Source of the DNA: Comamonas testosteroni
GTDB taxonomy: Bacteria; Pseudomonadota; Gammaproteobacteria; Burkholderiales; Burkholderiaceae_C
Assembly: GCF_003569915.1 (NCBI RefSeq)
Contig: NZ_KZ984447.1
Coordinates: 62,001-126,000 of the forward strand
DNA: 64,000 bases
Direction: 5' to 3'
The notes under the pieces are model-generated. The model made no database searches. It worked only from the letters and a program-made list of their open reading frames with translations, and was not told the origin of the DNA. Each line of letters starts with the position of its first letter. Position 1 is the stretch's first letter. Shown piece by piece: positions 26,501-34,685 of the stretch. A program made the position numbers and the translations under genes.

Positions 26501-27352
26501 TTAGGCCGCAGCCGTCAGCGATGCCTTGATTTTATTGGACAGCTGAGCCACTGCCAGCGAAGCGGGCGCTCCGGGCATGGATTGCAGCAGCAACTGGCGG
26601 CGCATGACGGCTTCGCGCACTGCAGGGTCCACGGGAATGTCGCCCCAGTGCGTGAGCTGCAGCGGCTGGCCCGATTCGGTGGTCACAAAGCGGTTGAGCA
26701 CCTGCTGCAACTGGCCCGTGATGGCGCGGCCATCGCCAGGACGCTGGGCCTGGTTGATGACCAGGCGGATCTGCTGGCGCTTTTGCTGCGTGGCCAGTAC
26801 CTTGATGGCGGCGTAGGCGTCGGTCAGCGAAGTGGGCTCGGGTGTGGCCACGACCAGCACTTCGGTGGCCATGGAGACGGAAAACAGCACCACGTCCGAG
26901 ATGCCGGCGCCGGTGTCCAGCAAGATGATGTCGTAGCGTGGGCGCAGCAAGTCGATGGTGCGCATGAACTGGCTGCGGATTTCGGGGGTCAGGCGCGAGT
27001 ATTCGATCATGCCCGAGCCTGCCAGCAGCACGGAGTAGCCGCCCGGTGTGGGCAAGATGGCATCTTCCAGCGTGGCGCGGCCCGTGAAGACATCGTGCAG
27101 CGTGACCTTGGGATAAAGGTTGAGCACCACGTCCAGATTGGCCAGGCCGAGGTCGGCATCCAGCACCAGCACATTGAAGCCATGGCGCGTCAGCGCTGCA
27201 GCCAGGTTGGCGGAGACAAAAGTCTTGCCCACGCCGCCCTTGCCGCTGGTCACGGCGATGATGTGGGCCTGCTTGTTGCGGCCAGGGGCGCGCAGGGCAT
27301 CTTCCATGGATATGTGGGCGGGCAGTGTGGGGAGGGGGGCCAAGGTGTCCAT
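26501..27352 (-). CDS. MinD/ParA-family ATPase, FlhG-like
   Basis: 283-residue deviant-Walker P-loop ATPase: AVTSGKGGVGKTFVSANLAAALTRHG, LVLDADLGLANLDVVL, YDIILLDTGAGISDVVLFS. The sequence resembles FlhG/FleN/YlxH, which set flagellar number and act with FlhF. No flhF or other flagellar gene is visible nearby. It starts 4 bp after the stop of a GGDEF gene, so the two are almost certainly one operon. It may instead localise or regulate another polar system. Confidence 0.85.
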   Translation of the reverse strand: MDTLAPLPTLPAHISMEDALRAPGRNKQAHIIAVTSGKGGVGKTFVSANLAAALTRHGFNVLVLDADLGLANLDVVLNLYPKVTLHDVFTGRATLEDAILPTPGGYSVLLAGSGMIEYSRLTPEIRSQFMRTIDLLRPRYDIILLDTGAGISDVVLFSVSMATEVLVVATPEPTSLTDAYAAIKVLATQQKRQQIRLVINQAQRPGDGRAITGQLQQVLNRFVTTESGQPLQLTHWGDIPVDPAVREAVMRRQLLLQSMPGAPASLAVAQLSNKIKASLTAAA

Positions 27353-27356
27353 CGTC

Positions 27357-28154
27357 TCAAGGCGTTTTGACCTGGCTAGTAGCGTCGGTGCTTACGTCGT
27401 GGGCTGTGTTGCTCTCGATGCCATTTTCTTCCATGGCACTCAGGGGCAAAGGGCTGAAAAGCAGGCTTTTTTCCTCGGCACTCACGGTACTGTCGGGCGG
27501 CTGCTCAATGCGCACACAGTTGCGGCCCGCCGATTTGGCCAGGTACAGCTGGCGGTCGGAGCGCTCGGTCCACAGCTGGGCAGTGCTGCGAATCCACTGC
27601 TGGGCATAGACGCCGCCAATGCTCACGGTGATATTGAGGGCCGTGCCCGGCGAAACCGGGATCGGCGTGTTGGCAATGGACTCGCGCAGGCGCTCGGCTA
27701 CCGAGTAACCAAAATGCGCGGGGCAGACCGGCAGCACAATCGCAAACTCTTCGCCGCCGTAGCGCGCCAGCGTGTCCATGGGGCGGATGCCGGCGGCCAG
27801 CGTCTGGGCCACGGACTGCAGCACCATGTCGCCTGCGATATGGCCATGCTCGTCGTTGATCTGCTTGAAGTGGTCGATGTCCAGCATCAGCAGCAAGGCC
27901 GTATCGCCGGAGCGGGCCACGCGGTCGATCTCGCGCTCGATCACGGTTCGGAAATGGCGGCGGTTGGCCAGGCCGGTCAGCGGGTCGCGCAGCGACAGCG
28001 CGCACAGGCCATCGATCAGCGCCTGCAGGTATTGCGTGGGCGTATCGGTGGGCAGACGCAGCTCGGAGCCTCCCGCGCGGGTCACCAGATTGTGGGCGGT
28101 GGCCAAGCGTAGCTCGCGCAGATACACAGATTGATGAGGGGCAGGGGAGGTCAC
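27357..28154 (-). CDS. Cytoplasmic diguanylate cyclase (GGDEF)
   Basis: 265 residues, no membrane segment. A short N-terminal helical region is followed by the GGDEF domain: LRDPLTGLANRRHFRTVIERE, MLDIDHFKQINDEHGHIAGD, active site ARYGGEEFAIVLP. Five residues earlier lies RPMD, a good RxxD inhibitory I-site, unlike the membrane cyclase at 18216. The C-terminal tail of about 40 residues is unrelated to known domains. First gene of an operon with the FlhG-like ATPase, so c-di-GMP output may be tied to that ATPase (inference). Confidence 0.93.
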   Translation of the reverse strand: MTSPAPHQSVYLRELRLATAHNLVTRAGGSELRLPTDTPTQYLQALIDGLCALSLRDPLTGLANRRHFRTVIEREIDRVARSGDTALLLMLDIDHFKQINDEHGHIAGDMVLQSVAQTLAAGIRPMDTLARYGGEEFAIVLPVCPAHFGYSVAERLRESIANTPIPVSPGTALNITVSIGGVYAQQWIRSTAQLWTERSDRQLYLAKSAGRNCVRIEQPPDSTVSAEEKSLLFSPLPLSAMEENGIESNTAHDVSTDATSQVKTP

Positions 28155-28245
28155 GGCTGGCTACGAAATTTCAACGAAGTGTAGCAGTCGGCGCAGCATA
28201 TCTGTAGGGCTGTGACTATTTAGACATTCGGTGTTGACCCAGGTC

Positions 28246-29928
28246 TCAAGCGCTTTGCGTGGGTTTGCTCAGCTGGTTGAGAAACTCCATGCTGGTGCGG
28301 TACAGGGCAATGCTGGAGCCTTCGCGCTTGAGCAGTCCGGCGCGCTGCAGGCGTTGCTCGGCCGGCAGCTTTAGGCCCACCACATGCAGGGTCCCGCCGC
28401 GCAGCGCCACCATGCGCTCAAGCCGGGCAAAGGTCTCCACCCCCGTCACATCGATGCTGTTGATGGACTCCATCAGCAGGGCCATGTCGGTGCAGGCCGG
28501 GTTTTGCTGCATGGCCTCGGTGGCGTAGCGCTCCAGAGCCGAGGCCGTGGCGAAGTCCAGGTCCGCGTCCATGCGCAGCGCCATTACCTTGGGTGCCAGC
28601 GGCGGCAACTGCCAGATCTTGCGGCTGCGCAGGCTGCCGTCGGGGTGCAGGCCCACTTCGATGATGCGTGGGTGCAAATGCTGGTAGATGAAGTAGGCCT
28701 GGGTCAGCGCGATGCCGGCGAACACGCCCCAGTACATGCGTGGCGCGGTGAGGATGGTGAGCGCCAGCGTGGTTACGCTGATGCTGGCTTCCACGCGCGA
28801 GATCTTGAACAGGCCCAGAATCTGCCGGGGCTTGATCAGGTTGAGTACGGCGGTGATCACGATTGCCGCCAGTGCCGATTGCGGCACATGGTAGAGCCAG
28901 GGAATGAACCACAGCACCACCGCGATCACCAGCAGAATCGAGAACACATTGGCGTAACCGGTCTTGGCGCCGGCCAGCAGGTTCACGGCTGAGCGCGAAA
29001 ACGAGGCGCTGGTGGCAAAGCTGCCAAACAGCCCGGCGCTGATCTTGGACAGGCCCTGGGCAATCAGGTCCTGGTTTTCATTCCAGCGCGTGCCGGCTTG
29101 CTGGTGCTCCACCTGGGCGCTGGAGGCGGTCTCCAGGAAACTGACCAGCGAGATCACCAGCACGGGCATGACCAGCGAGCCAAACTGCTCCCAGCCCAGC
29201 AGTCCGGGCCACTGAAAATGAGGAAGGCCCGCTGGCAGGTGGCCCACGACTGCGCCCCCGGCATCCGCAAAGCCCGTGGCCCAGCTCACCAGCCCCGTCA
29301 GCGCAATGATGAAGATGGCCGAGGGAAACGCAGGCCGCCATTTCTTGGCCAGCATCAGCAGTGCCATGCTGGCCAGTCCATAGGCAACGGAGCTCCAGTC
29401 AAACAGATAGATGGACGGCGAATGCCAGAGCGTGGACCAGTCGGCCCGCATGCCCAGCAGCGTGGGCAACTGGGACGCCAGAATCAGCAGCGCTGCCGCC
29501 TGGGTAAAACCCGCCAGCACGGGAGAGGTGACCAGGTTGAGCAGCCAGCCCGCCTTCACCATGCCCAGCCCGGCCTGCACCAGGCCCGAAAGAATCGCCA
29601 TCCACGCCGCCAGTGCCACCCACCGGGCTGATCCAGGCTCGGCCATGCCCATCAGCGAGGCGCCGATCAGCAGCGCACTCAGCGCCGTGGGGCCTACGCC
29701 GAGCCGGGGCGAGGGACTGAACAAAATAGCCACCGCTGCCGGAATGATGGAGGCATAAATCCCCGTGATCAGCGGCATGCCCGCCAGCGCGGCATAGGCC
29801 ACGCCCTGGGGCAGCAGCATCAGCCCCACGGTCAGCCCGGCCCAGAACTCTCCGCGCAGCAGCGTCAAAGTGGGTTTGGGCCAATTGAGAAAAGGGAACC
29901 AGCGAGCCAGGGAGTGCATGGACAACAT
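28246..29928 (-). CDS. SulP/SLC26-family anion transporter with STAS domain
   Basis: 560 residues from ATG 29928 (ATG 29919 also possible). About 11-12 transmembrane helices. SulP signature LTVGLMLLPQGVAYAALAGMPLITGIYASIIPA; SSAQVEHQQAGTRWNENQDLIAQGLSKISAGLFGSFATSASFSRSAVN is the family block after helix 8. The C-terminal STAS domain runs from about residue 450 (MALRMDADLDFATASALERYA, LLMESINSIDVTGVETFARL). Proton- or sodium-coupled uptake of sulfate, bicarbonate or dicarboxylates is possible; substrate not assignable. Confidence 0.93.
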   Translation of the reverse strand: MLSMHSLARWFPFLNWPKPTLTLLRGEFWAGLTVGLMLLPQGVAYAALAGMPLITGIYASIIPAAVAILFSPSPRLGVGPTALSALLIGASLMGMAEPGSARWVALAAWMAILSGLVQAGLGMVKAGWLLNLVTSPVLAGFTQAAALLILASQLPTLLGMRADWSTLWHSPSIYLFDWSSVAYGLASMALLMLAKKWRPAFPSAIFIIALTGLVSWATGFADAGGAVVGHLPAGLPHFQWPGLLGWEQFGSLVMPVLVISLVSFLETASSAQVEHQQAGTRWNENQDLIAQGLSKISAGLFGSFATSASFSRSAVNLLAGAKTGYANVFSILLVIAVVLWFIPWLYHVPQSALAAIVITAVLNLIKPRQILGLFKISRVEASISVTTLALTILTAPRMYWGVFAGIALTQAYFIYQHLHPRIIEVGLHPDGSLRSRKIWQLPPLAPKVMALRMDADLDFATASALERYATEAMQQNPACTDMALLMESINSIDVTGVETFARLERMVALRGGTLHVVGLKLPAEQRLQRAGLLKREGSSIALYRTSMEFLNQLSKPTQSA

Positions 29929-30094
29929 TGTCGGGGTAAGCGGGTGTTCGGGTGCGCTGTGGGTGAACACGGGCGGCACATTTTGTTTCCTGCCTCGTCC
30001 TACAAACAACTGTGAAGCATTCGCATGGGCAGTAGCAGTGGTACTTCATACAGTAACGGTTCAACTTTGTATAGGCATTAAGGGAGAACCAAAG

Positions 30095-30574
30095 ATGGCA
30101 TCTATCGTTTTCAAGCGTTCCGTATCCGTTCTGGCTGTGACGGCCCTGGCCTTTGGCCTGGCTGCCTGCGGCAAGTCTGACGACAACAGGACTGCAGGTC
30201 AGAAGCTCGACTCCGCTGTGGCTCAAACCCAGGAAGGCGCAGCCAAGGCTGGCGACGCCACCGCCAATGCACTGGACAAGGCTGGAGACAAGATTGCAGA
30301 CGCCGCTAGCAAGGCTGGCGACAAGGTGGAAGCCGGTACAGCTGCCGTGGGCGCTGCGCTGGATGACGCGGGTATTACCGCTGCGGTGAAGACCGACCTG
30401 ATCAAGGCTCCCGACATCAGCGCCCTGAAGATCGATGTGGACACCAAGGGTGGCGCGGTGACGCTGACCGGTGAAGTCCCCTCCGAAGCCCTGAAGAACC
30501 AGGCAGGTGACATCGCCAAGGCAGCCAAGGGCGTGACTTCGGTGACCAACAACCTGACCGTGAAGGCCGGCTGA
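30095..30574 (+). CDS. BON-domain lipoprotein
   Basis: 159 residues. Signal peptide with lipobox LAAC near residue 25. A helical Ala/Asp/Lys-rich repeat segment follows (AGDATANALDKAGDKIADAA, SKAGDKVEAGT). A C-terminal BON domain reads DDAGITAAVKTDLIKAPDI, IDVDTKGGAVTLTGEVPSEA, TSVTNNLTV. OsmY-like, periplasm-facing and probably envelope-stress related. AAGGGAG precedes the ATG. Strong terminator follows. Confidence 0.92.
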   Translation: MASIVFKRSVSVLAVTALAFGLAACGKSDDNRTAGQKLDSAVAQTQEGAAKAGDATANALDKAGDKIADAASKAGDKVEAGTAAVGAALDDAGITAAVKTDLIKAPDISALKIDVDTKGGAVTLTGEVPSEALKNQAGDIAKAAKGVTSVTNNLTVKAG

Positions 30575-30596
30575 TACCCCTTCGGCCCCGCAAAAA

Positions 30597-30626
30597 GCCA
30601 GAGCGCGCAAGCCCTCTGGCTTTTTT
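30597..30626 (+). terminator. Terminator of the BON-domain gene
   Basis: Stem GCCAGAG / CTCTGGC, preceded by AAAAA and followed by TTTTTT; usable in both directions. Confidence 0.9.
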
Positions 30627-30654
30627 GTGCCCGCATGAAAGCTAAGATTCATCC

Positions 30655-31872
30655 ATGACCCAAGCAGACATCAAGCTCGCCACCCACCTGATTCACCATC
30701 CCTATCAGGCGCCCGCCGCGTTTGAAGGCCCGCAGCCCGCGGTGCACAAGGCCTCGACCGTGTTCTTCGAGAATGTGCAGGCCATGCGCGAGCGCCGCTG
30801 GCTGGACAAGAGCAGCTACACCTACGGGCTGCACGGCACGCCCACCACCTACACGCTGGAGGAGCGCCTGGCCACACTGGAGGGCGGCCTGCAATGTCTG
30901 CTGGTGCCCAGCGGGCTGGCGGCGATTGCCACAACGTCGCTGGCGCTGCTGAAAACCGGCGACGAGGTGCTGGTGCCTGACAACGTCTACGGCCCCAACA
31001 AGACGATCACCGAGGGCGAACTGGCGCACTTTGGCATCACCCACCAGTACTACGACCCCATGAGCGTGGAAGATCTGGCCGCCAAGATCACGCCTGCCAC
31101 CAAGCTGGTGTGGCTGGAGGCTCCGGGTTCGGTCACCATGGAGTTTCCGAACCTGGTCGAGCAGGTGCGTCTGTGCCGTGACAAGGGCATCACCACCGTG
31201 CTGGACAACACCTGGGGCGCGGGTCTGGCCTTCAATGCCTTCGATTTGCTGGGCGACGGCACGCTGGGCGTGGACGTCACGGCCCATGCGCTGACCAAAT
31301 ATCCGAGCGGCGGCGGCGATGTGCTCATGGGCAGCATCATCACGCGCAAGCAGCCGCTGCATATGCGCATCAAGCTCTGCCATATGCGTCTGGGTCTGGG
31401 CGTCAGCGGCAATGATGCCGAAGCCGTGCTGCGCAGCCTGCCCAGCATTGGCCTGCGCTACCACGCGCAAGACCGCGCCGCGCGCCAACTGGCGCAGTGG
31501 CTGGCCACGCAAAGCGCGGTGGTGCAGGTGCTGCACCCGGCCATGCCCGAAGCGCCCGGCCACGCGCACTGGAAGCAGCTGTGCGCCAGGAATGGCGAAG
31601 GTGTGGCCGCAGGTCTGTTCAGCGTGGTGATCGATGAGCGCTTTGACCAGGCTGCGGTGGATCGCTTTTGCGACAGCCTGCAGCTCTTCAAGATCGGCTA
31701 CAGCTGGGGCGGCCCGGTCAGTCTGGTTGTGCCTTATGAGCTGGCTGAGATGCGCAGTCGTGCCACACCACACATCAAGCCCGGTACCGTGGTGCGCTTC
31801 GCGATTGGCCTGGAAGAGGTATCCGATCTGCAGGCCGATATGGCGCAGGCACTGGCCCAGGCTTTTGCCTGA
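30655..31872 (+). CDS. metC: Cystathionine beta-lyase (PLP, Cys/Met metabolism)
   Basis: 405-residue PLP enzyme of the trans-sulfuration family. AAFEGPQPAVHKASTVFFENV, SYTYGLHGTPTTYTLEERLATLEGG, LLVPSGLAAIATTSLALL, substrate/PLP region DNTWGAG, PLP-lysine in TAHALTKYPSGGGDVLMG. Splits cystathionine to homocysteine, pyruvate and ammonia in methionine synthesis. The MetC-type GLHGTPT motif favours beta-lyase over gamma-synthase. Monocistronic after the BON gene terminator. Confidence 0.9.
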   Translation: MTQADIKLATHLIHHPYQAPAAFEGPQPAVHKASTVFFENVQAMRERRWLDKSSYTYGLHGTPTTYTLEERLATLEGGLQCLLVPSGLAAIATTSLALLKTGDEVLVPDNVYGPNKTITEGELAHFGITHQYYDPMSVEDLAAKITPATKLVWLEAPGSVTMEFPNLVEQVRLCRDKGITTVLDNTWGAGLAFNAFDLLGDGTLGVDVTAHALTKYPSGGGDVLMGSIITRKQPLHMRIKLCHMRLGLGVSGNDAEAVLRSLPSIGLRYHAQDRAARQLAQWLATQSAVVQVLHPAMPEAPGHAHWKQLCARNGEGVAAGLFSVVIDERFDQAAVDRFCDSLQLFKIGYSWGGPVSLVVPYELAEMRSRATPHIKPGTVVRFAIGLEEVSDLQADMAQALAQAFA

Positions 31873-31950
31873 TGTGCTCCATCGCTATGAGTTTGAAAGC
31901 CGCAGCGCTGGGTGGGTTTGGATATGCGGTTGAATTTGACTACAGTCAAG

Positions 31951-31987
31951 GTAAATAAAGCGCTTGTAGCTCTTAATTTTATAGTGA
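31951..31987 (-). repeat. Dispersed repeat copy (reverse, degenerate)
   Basis: AATAAAGCGCTTGTAGCTCT followed by TAATTTTATAG, downstream of metC. Confidence 0.55.
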
Positions 31988-32097
31988 AAACCTGAGGTCA
32001 AAGTCGCGGGCTTTCCTCAGTACCAGGGCGCGCAGACGGGAGTAAGTTGTGGTGAAGAAGGTGCTGTTCGGCACCTCGGGCCACAGGAGGAACTCCC

Positions 32098-32901
32098 ATG
32101 CCACATTCACCACTTCCCCCGGTTGCAGAGGTCAAGGCCGAATCCGGCAATCTGCAAATACGGTTTCTGCGCTGGGGAGAGCCTTGGCAGTGGCTGGTGC
32201 TGGGCTTGCGCGATGTGCGCAGGGCGCCCGGCATTGCGCTGTTCTATGGCCTGTGCTTCTCGGGTATGGCCATGGTGATGGGCTGGGTCTTTCGGGCCAG
32301 CCCCGAATATGTGATGTCGATAGCCAGCGGCTGCCTGCTGCTGGGGCCATTTCTGGCCATGGGCCTGTATGACGTGAGCAAGCGGCTGGAGCAGGACCAG
32401 CGGCCGCAACTGTCCGAGTCGCTGACCTGCTGGGACAAGAACCTGGGCAGCATGGGCATGCTGGTCATGGTGCTGATGGTGCTGGAAATGCTGTGGGGCC
32501 GCGCCGCCATGGTGGTGTTTGCTATCTCTTTTGATACCGGCATGCCAAGCACGGCCAATATGCTGCAGACCTTGCTGCGGCCCGAGAACTGGGAGTTCTT
32601 GCTGATCTACACCGCTGTCGGCGGCGTGTTTGCGGCACTCGTGTTTGCCAGCACTGTCGTCGCCTTGCCGACGATTCTGGACCGTGACACGGACGCCTTG
32701 ACCGCCTGCATCACCAGCATGCGTGTAGTGGGGGTGAATCCCGGCGTGATGCTGCTTTGGGGGCTTATCATCACCGTACTGGTGGCGGCCTCTTTGCTGA
32801 TCTACGGCGTAGGCTTGTTGCTCGTGGGGCCGCTGCTGGGTTGCGCCAGCTGGCATGCATACCGGGCCAGCGTGGTCAAGGCAGAGGCAAGAGATGCCTG
32901 A
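32098..32901 (+). CDS. DUF2189-family membrane protein
   Basis: 267 residues with about six transmembrane helices. The soluble N-terminus contains WQWLVLGLRDVRRAPGIALFYG, the usual start of DUF2189 (predicted integral membrane protein). The C-terminal helices LIITVLVAASLLIYGVGLLLVGPLLGCASWHAYR are also typical. In several proteobacteria this family sits near cytochrome oxidase genes, but none are here. ATG preceded by AGGAGG. Function unknown. Confidence 0.88.
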   Translation: MPHSPLPPVAEVKAESGNLQIRFLRWGEPWQWLVLGLRDVRRAPGIALFYGLCFSGMAMVMGWVFRASPEYVMSIASGCLLLGPFLAMGLYDVSKRLEQDQRPQLSESLTCWDKNLGSMGMLVMVLMVLEMLWGRAAMVVFAISFDTGMPSTANMLQTLLRPENWEFLLIYTAVGGVFAALVFASTVVALPTILDRDTDALTACITSMRVVGVNPGVMLLWGLIITVLVAASLLIYGVGLLLVGPLLGCASWHAYRASVVKAEARDA

Positions 32902-32921
32902 ATTAGCAAAGCGAGGCTTTC

Positions 32922-33167
32922 ATGGAAATATGGAGCTGGCTCAAAAAATTCTTCGCGCCCCAGACGGCAGTGGGCGCTCGTGCAGGGGATTCGCAACTGG
33001 CCTGGACATCGTCCAGCAGCCGCGAGGATGACCGGGACGTGTTTGACGACACCTATTTTGTCGCTTCCGCCCAAACGGGTGGCAACGACGGCGCAGGCGA
33101 CGCGGGCAGCTCGGACTGCAGCAGTGACAGTGGCAGCAGTGATGGAGGCGGTGGCGACGGCGACTGA
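32922..33167 (+). CDS. Small acidic low-complexity protein, hypothetical
   Basis: 81 residues. The N-terminus MEIWSWLKKFFAPQ is amphipathic. The C-terminal half is an Asp/Gly/Ser-rich stretch (GAGDAGSSDCSSDSGSSDGG) that may bind cations or be disordered. It starts 20 bp after the DUF2189 stop, so it may be co-transcribed. Evidence that it is translated is modest; no family recognised. Confidence 0.5.
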   Translation: MEIWSWLKKFFAPQTAVGARAGDSQLAWTSSSSREDDRDVFDDTYFVASAQTGGNDGAGDAGSSDCSSDSGSSDGGGGDGD

Positions 33168-33193
33168 TCCGCGCGCCACCTCCGGCCCGGCTC

Positions 33194-33922
33194 TTACTTG
33201 AGCATGGGCTTGAGCTGAGGCCAGACATTGCCCAGCATCTGCGGCTGGGCCTTGGCGTTGGGGTGGATGCGGTCGGACTGGAACCACTGTGCCGCGTCTT
33301 CGGCGTCGCCAATGCCGGTCAGCAAAAACGGCACCAGCGGCAGCTTCTGCTGCTCGGCAATCTTCTTGAACATATCGGCAAACTGCTCGGTGTAGGCCGC
33401 GCCGTAGTTGGGCGGCACCTGCATGCCGACCAGCAGCACCTGGGCGGTGGCTTCCTTGGCGGCCTTGACCATGGCCAGCAGATTGCTCTGCGTGCTCTCC
33501 AGCGCCAGACCGCGCAGCGCATCGTTGCCGCCCAGCTCCAGAATCACGATGGAAGGCTTGTGCTGATTGAGCAGCGCAGCCAGACGGGCTTTGCCGCCAG
33601 CTGTGGTCTCGCCGCTGATGCTGGCGTTGACCACCTTGCGCGCAATATGTTCGCTCTCCATGCGCTGCTGCAGCAAATGCACCCAGCCCTTGCCGCGCGT
33701 GAGGCCGTATTCGGCGCTCAGCGAATCGCCAAGCACCAGTACCGGGCCGTGGCTGGCGCTGCTGTGCTTGGGAGTCTCTTTGGGCTTGGCGTGGACTGCC
33801 TTGGTGGCCACGCCGCTTAGCCCTGCAATTCCCAGCGCCAGTGCCAACGCGATACAGTGACGACGCTGCAGTGCAAAGCGCTGGCTGCTGCTCTCAACGT
33901 TTTTGTGGCCCCATTGATTCAT
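33194..33922 (-). CDS. tesA: TesA-like SGNH arylesterase / lysophospholipase
   Basis: 242-residue periplasmic SGNH hydrolase. Signal peptide ALALALGIAGLSGVATKAVHA. Block I LVLGDSLSAEYGL (nucleophile Ser), block III ELGGNDALRGL, block V SDRIHPN (catalytic Asp and His). Related to E. coli TesA. The ATG overlaps that of the divergent ABC ATPase gene by 2 bp on the opposite strand, leaving no intergenic space. E. coli also has tesA divergent from ybbA. Confidence 0.93.
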   Translation of the reverse strand: MNQWGHKNVESSSQRFALQRRHCIALALALGIAGLSGVATKAVHAKPKETPKHSSASHGPVLVLGDSLSAEYGLTRGKGWVHLLQQRMESEHIARKVVNASISGETTAGGKARLAALLNQHKPSIVILELGGNDALRGLALESTQSNLLAMVKAAKEATAQVLLVGMQVPPNYGAAYTEQFADMFKKIAEQQKLPLVPFLLTGIGDAEDAAQWFQSDRIHPNAKAQPQMLGNVWPQLKPMLK

Positions 33923-34601
33923 GTCTGACACTTTTGCCATTCCTTTGATTGCCGTGGAGCAACTGTCCAAATCGGTCAGCGATTCCACCGGTGTGCTGGA
34001 TATTTTGCGCGATATCAACCTGAGCTTTGCTGAAGGTGAAACCGTGGCCATTGTCGGCGCATCGGGTTCGGGCAAAAGTACCTTGCTGTCGATTCTGGCG
34101 GGTCTGGATACCCCCAGTCGCGGCACGGTTCGCCTTCAGGGCCAGGATTTGTTCGCGCTCAGCGAAGATGACAGAGCGGCCGTACGTGCGCAGAAGATGG
34201 GCTTTGTGTTCCAGAGCTTTCAGTTGCTGGGCAATCTCACGGCGCTTGAAAACGTCATGCTGCCGCTGGAGCTGGCCGGTGCCCGCGATGCGCGTGCCCG
34301 CGCCACGCAGATGATGGAGCGCGTGGGGCTGGGTCAGCGCCTCAATCACTATCCCAAGCTGATGTCCGGCGGCGAGCAGCAGCGCGTGGCGCTGGCACGG
34401 GCCTTTGTGGTCGAGCCCGCCGTGCTGCTGGCCGACGAGCCCACGGGCAGTCTGGACTTTGCGACCGGCCAGACCATCATGGAGCTGATGTTTGCCCTCA
34501 ACCGCGAGCGCGGCACCACGCTGATTCTGGTGACGCACGACCGAGGGATTGCTGCGCAGTGTGATCGCAGCATCACCATTGAGGCCGGGCGCGCTGTGTA
34601 A
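33921..34601 (+). CDS. ybbA: ABC transporter ATPase, YbbA/LolD-like
   Basis: 226-residue ATP-binding subunit: Walker A VGASGSGKST, Q-loop FVFQSFQLLGNLTALENVMLPLEL, signature LMSGGEQQRVALARA, Walker B AVLLADEPTGSLD, H-loop LILVTHDR. This is the MacB/LolD/YbbA subfamily, which normally pairs with an FtsX-like permease such as YbbP. No permease gene follows here; the next gene is sstT on the other strand. No Shine-Dalgarno precedes the ATG. TTG 33945 or GTG 33954 could be the real start, which would remove the overlap with tesA. Confidence 0.9.
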   Translation: MSDTFAIPLIAVEQLSKSVSDSTGVLDILRDINLSFAEGETVAIVGASGSGKSTLLSILAGLDTPSRGTVRLQGQDLFALSEDDRAAVRAQKMGFVFQSFQLLGNLTALENVMLPLELAGARDARARATQMMERVGLGQRLNHYPKLMSGGEQQRVALARAFVVEPAVLLADEPTGSLDFATGQTIMELMFALNRERGTTLILVTHDRGIAAQCDRSITIEAGRAV

Positions 34602-34608
34602 AAAGAAA

Positions 34609-34639
34609 AAAGGCCTATTTTTAAATCAAACAGGCCTTT
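34609..34639. terminator. Hairpin between ybbA and sstT
   Basis: AAAGGCCT / AGGCCTTT arms with an A/T-rich loop, A-rich on the left flank. Lies at convergent gene ends, partly formed by the adjoining repeat. Confidence 0.5.
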
Positions 34640-34685
34640 AGTCTATAAGCAGCATAGGCAGGCTGCTATTGAATTGATAGTTTTT
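34631..34685 (-). repeat. Dispersed repeat copy (reverse)
   Basis: CAGGCCTTTAGTCTATAAGC, then GGCAGGCTGCTATTGAATTG and ATAG; runs into the sstT stop codon. Confidence 0.75.

Noticed and set aside
29098..30652. Frames overlapping the SulP and BON genes
   Set aside because: Alternative frames of the SulP gene and antisense of the BON gene, with no independent support.
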